Shown: positions 61,074-64,000 of the stretch, one piece after another
Numbering within the stretch: the stretch's first letter is position 1
Layout of the letters: each line of letters begins with the position of its first letter
The notes under the pieces: generated by a model
Databases searched by the model: none
What the model saw: the letters and a program-made list of their open reading frames with translations, nothing else
What the model was told of the DNA's origin: nothing
Translations under genes and position numbers: made by a program
Assembly (NCBI GenBank): GCA_026874595.1
Contig: CM049322.1
Coordinates: 51,294,386-51,358,385, forward strand
Direction: 5' to 3'
Length of the DNA: 64,000 nt
Origin: Sipunculus nudus
Lineage: Eukaryota > Annelida > Sipuncula > Golfingiida > Sipunculidae

Positions 61074-63364
61074 GTTTGACTGTTCACTATTTCATGTAAA
61101 TGTGCTTTATTTCAGTAAGTGTCAGGACGATTATCTACACCCTATCTTTTCCTATTAAGGCAAAAAGATGCATGGATCTCAGGCACTTTCTTTCAGAAAC
61201 CAGTGCGGGTAGGCAATATTTTATCATTAATTTTTTCGTATGTTTTGATAAAAATGTTATTTGATCAGGGAAAAGCATAAAAAAATAACAGGTAAAATCA
61301 AAAGAAATCTTAACAAAATTTTATTATTTTATCTTTCTGACTTTTTTGTATGTTTCGAGAAAAATGTTATTTGATAAGGGAAAAGCATAAAAAAATAACA
61401 GAATTTTTTTGTTAAACAGGTATAATCAAAAGAAATCTTAACAAAATGTTATTATTTTATCTTTCTGAAAGACGAAAATCAAAATAAATTTTTTTGATTC
61501 CGGGGGTTTAAGTTGACGCGGGCGATGCCTGAAAATCATAACTTTTTTTTTATTTTTTTTGCCTAACCTCTCAATTTTACTTTTCCCGTATAAAAATCTC
61601 TGTCCGTATGTGTATTTATGCCTGTCACCGTTTTATTCTCGGATAAGGGTATTTGTATTCCATGACCATTTATTTCAGTCGTACATTAATGCTTTCGATT
61701 GATTTTATAACAGGTCATTATTAACCTTTCTTCATTTCTTTTTTACGGAATCTCATAAAATTTTCAAGGCATTTCTCGAATGGGTGACTTAAAGATCGTT
61801 TACATTTTGATCCAGCACATTATCAGGATTATAAGTCATCAAGCAGTATTAGTGTATACAATAAGTGTATACTCATTTTTGCACAAATGAACCTGGGGAT
61901 ATGGGCCGATAAGTGAATGCATACAAGGTTTTGGAGCTTCACCAGCACATTTTCCGGATTCAGGAAAAACATCAAGCGATATTAACAAATGTATACTCGC
62001 TGATACACGAACGAACCTAAAAAGTGAATGCAAACAATAAGGTTTTGGTGCATCTCACAATAGGGAAACCCCACATGGCGGAGGCCTGCATACCTTAGAA
62101 TATATATATTTCTATTTTTAGATTTAGTTTCACACATTATTAGGGGTGCACGGGCACGTACCAGCTTGCGAAAGGATATCCGCCAGGTGATCATGTGATG
62201 TCTCACGCAGACAGTTGGTGAACAACTGGTATTTGTCCCAGGTCGAGACAAGGTGCAACAGTGCCCTGTTTTGGTCCCGGCTGGTCACGTGTTTTTGCTA
62301 AATAAAAAAGGACGAAAATTTACAGTTTCTTATGACGTAGTTTGTGCAGAACTATGTACTAGAATTTCCTCAGAATGCACAAAGAATGACAATTCATACT
62401 TTTTCAAACACCACACTTGATATTGTTATCAAAATATTACTTTAATTTGAATGCCTAGTTATTTAAAGTGAAACGATGCTTAGGTTACATGGAATCTTAA
62501 GATTCATTTGTGTACAAATTGAAATGCTTCCAACTATGAATAAATGTTGTTCGTCGTACTTCTTGTGCCGAGGGTCTTTGCATGGTATAACGAACATCCG
62601 AGGGTCATAGATACAGGTTCCCCTGAATCTCGAGTGCCATCCGAGGACACACGAAGATGAGGCGAGGAGTTCCGAGTGGCTGCATGCTACATCGTACGCT
62701 TTTGCAATCAGGGCAATATTCGAAGTAAAACCTCGCTCTCTAGCAGCGCTACCTGGTGGATATTTCGCGAAAGGAAATGTGGGCGTATAAAGATTCCTCA
62801 GAATGATGATCTCGCATGTATATGCAAGGATGGGGTGGAATATTGGAATATGTGATTCAGCAATTGGATAGAACAATATTCTGGGAATTAAAGATTTCTG
62901 GAATTGAATGGGATTTTTAAGACGTTGTGGTTAAAACGGTAGTAGCATTGACATGTCCCGGTGCGTTTGTGTTGACTCTCTGTAACAAATCTACCCGGAA
63001 AGTTGTCAGTGAATTATGAAAAATAAATTATCTGTGAATTATGTAAAATAAATTATCGGCGAATTGTGCGAATGAATAACAAAATAAATGCGAATAGTGC
63101 AAAAGCAAACTGACAAATTTATAACATATTTGAACACTTGATCGGATTTACACCGTAAAAATACGGTATTACCGTAAATGAAAATTTTCTAATTGTGTTG
63201 CTTAGGACACTCACCTGTATGTAATGGACCGTTATTTCGTCTGCGAGGCCACAGTTGATGACGTAATCCCATAGCAACGAATCAAGGGTGTTGATTTCAT
63301 GGACAAGTTGCACACGGTTCCCTTTTAAACATTCCTGCCACGTGATCTGTCTCTCTGGGCGCAT
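38737..63364 (-). CDS. CARD-fused large GTPase (atlastin/RNF112/GBP class)
   Basis: Sixteen coding exons, found by reading splice signals, give one 700-aa frame with every phase consistent. An N-terminal CARD fills about residues 8-95. A short Pro/Ser linker (97-116) follows. The GB1/RHD3-type GTPase has the P-loop GNGRTGKS (165-172), a G2 threonine near 214, G3 DTQG (240-243), and the base-contact VRDW with RD (315-316). A helical middle/C-terminal region (about 390-700) aligns in style with the atlastin middle domain. No transmembrane hairpin (unlike atlastin) and no CaaX end (unlike prenylated GBPs), so it is probably soluble. The family hydrolyses GTP and dimerises. CARD-driven recruitment is inferred. 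No stops or lost catalytic residues. Confidence 0.88.
39157..40247. other. GTPase intron 15
   Basis: Non-coding; a short CA tract followed by a (TA)n of about 70 bases at 39,395-39,463. No exon-like segment on either strand. Confidence 0.6.
40248..40310 (-). CDS. CARD-GTPase exon 15
   Basis: Twenty-one codons (NILVKVILTQVEDIYRHRMT, then M) between TTTTTTTTCAG and ATG|GTAAGG, both phase 0. Amphipathic helix. Confidence 0.8.
40311..41121. other. GTPase intron 14
   Basis: (TTA)n at 40,472-40,512 and AT-rich sequence. Open frames on both strands around 40,460-40,800 are low-complexity and not supported as genes. Confidence 0.6.
41122..41316 (-). CDS. CARD-GTPase exon 14
   Basis: Sixty-five codons. 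The start is set by the only phase-0 acceptor (AATTGAAG at 41,317). The frame stays open a further 147 bases upstream, so another acceptor is possible. HALETFERRAKGTDVDKAPH lies in a helical middle-domain region. Donor GAG|GTGAGA. Confidence 0.72.
41932..42003 (-). CDS. CARD-GTPase exon 13
   Basis: Twenty-four codons of helix (NFLDNHNRQVVREIMETFYN, then ALIE) in the middle domain. Acceptor TTCTTACAG, donor GAA|GTAAGT. Confidence 0.8.
42244..42311 (+). repeat. 35-base tandem duplication
   Basis: Two copies of CTTGTCGTTCAAATACATTC...GAGGTCCCCTT in intron 12, differing at one or two positions. Confidence 0.8.
42736..42789 (-). CDS. CARD-GTPase exon 12
   Basis: Eighteen codons, ECTAMFKDGKIPTVLTRQ, matching the YQGEELPHPKSMLQ position of atlastins. 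Acceptor CTTTTTTTTCAG, donor CAG|GTAGAA. Confidence 0.8.
42895..43740 (+). repeat. Dispersed repeat, copy B, split by a SINE
   Basis: Matches 24,470-24,890 on both sides of a SINE at about 43,116-43,435: GACGGTGGTCTCACTGGATT before it, GTCACGGACGTG and TGGTTTTTAAGTGCAA after it. Confidence 0.6.
43116..43435 (+). mobile_element. tRNA-derived SINE
   Basis: The head is tRNA-like: TGTGCCTCAGGGGTAGAGCA resembles a pol III A box with D-arm, and GTTCGAATCTCGG is a B box with T-arm, about 30 bases apart. A non-tRNA body ends with GGAGGCGGTTACCTCC. The body family is not recognised. Not a functional tRNA, since the 3' CCA side and discriminator are not preserved as in a gene. Confidence 0.7.
43799..44458 (+). 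repeat. 48-base minisatellite
   Basis: About 13-14 copies of CCCCAAAACGAATATCCTAA-TACGAACCACAATGCTCGGGGGGTGGTA in intron 11. GGGGGTGGTACCCCC in the unit is nearly self-complementary. Confidence 0.9.
44898..45104 (+). repeat. 41-base minisatellite
   Basis: About five copies of AAAACCAAGAACGTTGTAGT-A(C/T)ATGAGTA(C/T)ATATAGAA, ending less than 100 bases from exon 11. Confidence 0.85.
45191..45315 (-). CDS. CARD-GTPase exon 11
   Basis: MKTCFVKHLDKAVQFLVGRD, then IPVKKLGSKPATGRDLLRHF, equals the FIKNLKILIPWLL...CRGLVEYFKAYI segment joining the G and middle domains. Donor GTG|GTGAGT. Confidence 0.87.
45930..46086 (-). CDS. CARD-GTPase exon 10: end of G domain
   Basis: TLMQAFHPLDCYLMPSGP corresponds to the CFLLPHPG block of atlastins. 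An unusual acidic insert (QKDEDDEEMEEPPEFKG) follows it. Donor TCAG|GTCATT, phase 1. Confidence 0.87.
46449..46501. repeat. TA microsatellite in GTPase intron 9
   Basis: Uninterrupted (TA)n of about 52 bases. Confidence 0.9.
46832..46924 (-). CDS. CARD-GTPase exon 9: G4 (RD)
   Basis: RLVFVVRDWIARKEHRFGAE, then GGQNYLSSVLK, fits the FLVRDWSFP...GADGGAKFL segment of atlastins. RD contacts guanine in this family. The acceptor and first ~28 bases are repeated in the upstream intron (46,942-47,045). Confidence 0.9.
46908..47045 (-). repeat. Triplicated exon 9 splice acceptor
   Basis: Three adjacent imperfect copies of the acceptor TTTCAG plus the first ~28 coding bases of exon 9, the upstream two lying in the intron. 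Only the copy at 46,924 continues into a full open exon. Confidence 0.7.
47046..48099. other. GTPase intron 8
   Basis: AT-rich, no recognisable gene. Small open frames only. Confidence 0.5.
48100..48168 (-). CDS. CARD-GTPase exon 8
   Basis: Twenty-three codons (IFVDASRTALEEIACDTSDT, then GLQ) continuing the helix before G4. Acceptor GTTTCAG, donor CAG|GTACGT. Confidence 0.82.
48581..48631 (-). CDS. CARD-GTPase exon 7
   Basis: A 17-codon exon, TYNVKSLLSEDVLDSLQ, equivalent to the YNLSQNVQEDDLQHLQ stretch after switch 2 in atlastins. Acceptor CTTTTGTAG, donor CAG|GTGAGG. Confidence 0.82.
48632..49493. other. GTPase intron 6, part without minisatellite
   Basis: AT-rich, non-coding between exon 7 and the minisatellite. 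No domain seen. Confidence 0.5.
49494..50899 (+). repeat. 44-base minisatellite abutting a splice donor
   Basis: About 32 copies of CGAGGTAAGGACACAAAACG-TGACCGAGTACTGTATAACGTTCA, with a frequent variant in which CGAGGTAAGGAC becomes CGTCGTTTTGAC. The array ends exactly where exon 6 begins (50,900): the exon's donor GTCAGTACTCGG is the first part of the last unit. Confidence 0.92.
50900..51004 (-). CDS. CARD-GTPase exon 6: G3
   Basis: Thirty-five codons after TTTCTACAG. IAVLVMDTQGRLDKSTTRQD holds the DTQG switch-2 motif. Donor CTG|GTCAGT, directly followed by a 44-base minisatellite. Confidence 0.9.
51240..51500 (+). repeat. Diverged dispersed repeat
   Basis: GTTAAAAGATTCTAGGTCAAACACTCATGATTTCTG and GTTAATGGACAACCG parallel the phrases at 52,590-52,660 (GATTCTACATCAAACAGTGA, GTTAACGGACGACCG). 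Confidence 0.5.
51640..52280 (+). repeat. Tandem repeat with AAGGTCAAGGTCA motifs
   Basis: Three to four copies of an ~190-base unit with TTTGACCTTGAAGATCAAGG, CACCAGG, GGTA(G/T)GAACAAT, TTTCAAATTTT and GCAGCCCTTCAAAAGTTAT in the same order. Confidence 0.7.
52290..52715 (+). repeat. Dispersed repeat ending in CAGCTTAGCTAAAAC
   Basis: Contains a short internal duplication (GATTAATATGCATGCAA / GATCAATATGCATGCAA). It ends with ACGGACGACCGGACGGACGA and the GCTATAGCTCTGATGACTTT tail typical of the other copies in the window. Confidence 0.6.
53117..56095 (+). mobile_element. 5'-truncated LINE (Jockey/CR1-like) in GTPase intron 5
   Basis: Begins within the endonuclease, keeps a complete RT frame, and ends with a 3' UTR and an (AATA)n/(AAAT)n tail at about 56,055-56,094. 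It is inserted antisense to the host gene, in the intron between exons 5 and 6. The long intact frame points to a young insertion. The clade is my reading of RT style. Confidence 0.85.
53129..55716 (+). CDS. LINE endonuclease (partial) and reverse transcriptase
   Basis: An open frame of more than 850 codons without a natural start, because the 5' end is missing. Endonuclease motifs: RNRHGGGVVTYV at the very start, IGSIYRPPNS, LLGDFNVD, SDHFLV. The RT has NNYRPISV, FLDVKKGFGSLDH (first catalytic Asp kept, though the usual AFD is GFG), GTPQGTVLGP, the catalytic YADD (codons about 577-580 of the portion from 53,167) and LGVIIDAGLTWKKH. The end (LQNRAARIVTK...PIHWNSLP) is usual for CR1/Jockey-like proteins. 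It encodes reverse transcription of its own RNA. Without a 5' end it is probably not mobile alone. Confidence 0.88.
56096..57194. other. GTPase intron 5, right part
   Basis: No gene. A frame at 56,187-56,489 has no recognisable domain and codons of repeat-like composition. Confidence 0.5.
57195..57398 (+). repeat. Dispersed repeat ending in CAACTGAGCTAAAAA
   Basis: GTATCTCAGAGAATATAGGT, GCAGTGACCTTATTTCAGG, ACGGACGGACAGACGGAAG and the end ACTGAGCTAAAAA place it with the copies at 12.9 and 16.1 kb. Confidence 0.65.
57501..57644 (-). CDS. CARD-GTPase exon 5: G2 region
   Basis: Forty-eight codons after TTATACAG. LVGFPWTEGTGKGTEGILLW corresponds to the PLTGFSWRGG...ETTGIQIW part of atlastins, with the switch-1 Thr kept. 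Donor AAG|GTATAA, phase 0. The following intron holds an inserted LINE. Confidence 0.88.
58337..58542 (-). CDS. CARD-GTPase exon 4: G1 / P-loop
   Basis: Acceptor CATTTCAG. VKIIEV, LQKVLLRDDVKDTQVALLAI, then GNGRTGKSFLFNFLLRYL match the start of atlastin-type GTPases. The RTGKS form of the loop is closer to GBPs. Donor TTG|GTAAGG, phase 0. Confidence 0.9.
59231..59252 (+). repeat. Poly-G tract in GTPase intron 3
   Basis: A G-run of about 19-20 next to a short TA tract (59,154-59,174). Confidence 0.85.
59562..59624 (-). CDS. CARD-GTPase exon 3: linker
   Basis: A 63-base exon between GTTTTTCAG and GCG|GTAAGT encodes ANIACPLSPSAPPESLLGRG. It is Pro/Ser-rich and flexible. Only this frame joins both neighbours (phase 1 in and out). 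Confidence 0.75.
59755..59920 (+). repeat. Diverged dispersed repeat
   Basis: GGAGGATTTCTCTTCATTTT, GAAGTCGCAGTTTCGGCTTT and ACGGACGGACTGACCGACAG follow the same order as in the 16.1 kb copy. The usual end is missing. Confidence 0.55.
60000..61740. other. GTPase intron 2, left part
   Basis: No exon. (CT)n at 61,041-61,071, and a tandem duplication of about 120 bases at 61,230-61,470 (GAAAAATGTTATTTGAT, GGGAAAAGCATAAAAAAATA, ATCTTAACAAAAT recur in order). Confidence 0.6.
61750..62130 (+). repeat. Dispersed repeat in GTPase intron 2
   Basis: TCTCATAAAATTTTCAAGGC, GATCCAGCACATTATC, GGATATGGGCCGATAAG and ATGGCGGAGGCCTGCATACC parallel 29,480-29,865 in the receptor intron. An internal part (CAGCACATT...AAGTGAATGCA) is duplicated. 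Confidence 0.6.
62162..62297 (-). CDS. CARD-GTPase exon 2: CARD helices 4-6
   Basis: Acceptor TTTATTTAG. SRDQNRALLHLVSTWDKYQL and FTNCLRETSHDHLADIL are close to the textbook second half of a CARD. Donor GCTG|GTACGT, phase 1. Confidence 0.87.
63215..63364 (-). CDS. CARD-GTPase exon 1: CARD helices 1-3
   Basis: The ATG lies five bases after a TTGCAG acceptor, implying a 5' UTR intron. Fifty codons: MRPERQITWQECLKGNRVQL, then INTLDSLLWDYVINCGLADE, a CARD pattern with Leu/Trp core positions. Donor CAG|GTGAGT, phase 0. Confidence 0.85.
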
Positions 63365-64000
63365 AATGTCTGCAACTTACAGAAAAACGATGATATAACC
63401 CAAATGTCTAATATTTACATTAAAATTATGTTTCATCCAAAAATATATTTTAAAATGTTAGAGAGAGAGAGAGAAAGGGAGAGAGAGCGATTCGAACCGA
63501 CAACATTATACATGTATTTTACATCACAAAGCTCTACGCACATAAAGAGCGGTTTTGCCTGACTAGTGAAATTTAAATAATTTGAAGAACAAATGTATAC
63601 TTTGCGACTCCAGTGAGTAATTCATACCAATAGAACGTTAAATTCGTCTTTAAAACCCCGCTGTCTTAAACTGGCTTGTCAGATGACAGTGACGTCTCGG
63701 GTATCAGGGGAATTAATCTGCATGTACCGGAAAAAATGTCCTGATGTAAAATCACTTAAACTCTAGCTCTGCGTTGTTTCAAGTAAAACCTCGAGATCGA
63801 TATCGTATATTTGTATGATGTATGCTAATTTTGGTAACATTCCATCATCAGATAACAGACTGAGGTATAGTATATGCGTTGAACACAAAAACTGCTTTGT
63901 TTCTGTTGGGTGTTTTATTCATATTGCATGCAAACGACATATTTGCTAAAAACCCAAAGCCTTAAGTGACCCAGCATTAGCCCAAAATAATAAATTTAAC
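63365..64000 (-). promoter_or_regulatory. 5' flank of the CARD-GTPase gene
   Basis: A TTGCAG acceptor five bases before the ATG suggests a 5' UTR intron, so the promoter may lie here or beyond the window edge. A (GA)n tract lies at 63,458-63,490. No TATA element or coding exon can be supported. Confidence 0.35.

Overview
The window is animal nuclear DNA: AT-rich, intron-rich genes, long TA/CT microsatellites, minisatellites and many degraded transposons. A lophotrochozoan, most likely a bivalve mollusc, fits best. The reasons are the dispersed repeat ending in CTGAGCTAAAAA, the Gypsy element with an RRM-like Gag start, and CARD-NLR and CARD-GTPase immune-type genes. The species cannot be fixed from the sequence alone.

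Layout. 1-2.6 kb: internally deleted L1/Tx1-like LINE. 2.6-9.4 kb: dead Gypsy-type LTR retrotransposon whose LTRs carry tandem ~430 bp intron-shaped units. 10.24-10.43 kb: near-perfect fold-back repeat. 10.50-19.86 kb: large unclassified DNA-transposon-like element bounded by ACACTCTAAAAA inverted repeats, with decayed spliced coding pieces on the minus strand. 20.2-20.9 kb: 3' end of another LINE. 21-28 kb: gene-free repeats, including an internally deleted pogo/Tigger-like element (25.30-26.51 kb).

Two host genes fill the rest, in convergent (tail-to-tail) orientation. On the plus strand (coding 29.1-35.3 kb) is a CARD-NACHT-LRR NOD-like receptor of 851 aa in four coding exons. On the minus strand (63.4 down to 38.7 kb) I assembled a 16-exon gene by hand. 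Every junction has GT/AG signals and matching phase, giving a 700-aa protein with an N-terminal CARD followed by a large GTPase of the atlastin/RNF112/GBP (GB1/RHD3) class. It has no transmembrane hairpin and no C-terminal CaaX box. Neither CARD nor this GTPase class is rare alone, but the N-terminal fusion is an unusual architecture.

Both CARDs are encoded by a two-exon module with the same phases (a splice acceptor just before the ATG, a phase-0 intron mid-domain, phase 1 at the exit). This suggests a shared module and a possible CARD-CARD partnership between receptor and GTPase. The GTPase introns hold a 5'-truncated LINE with a long open RT frame (53.1-56.1 kb), a tRNA-derived SINE nested in an older repeat, and several minisatellites, one of which starts exactly at a splice donor.
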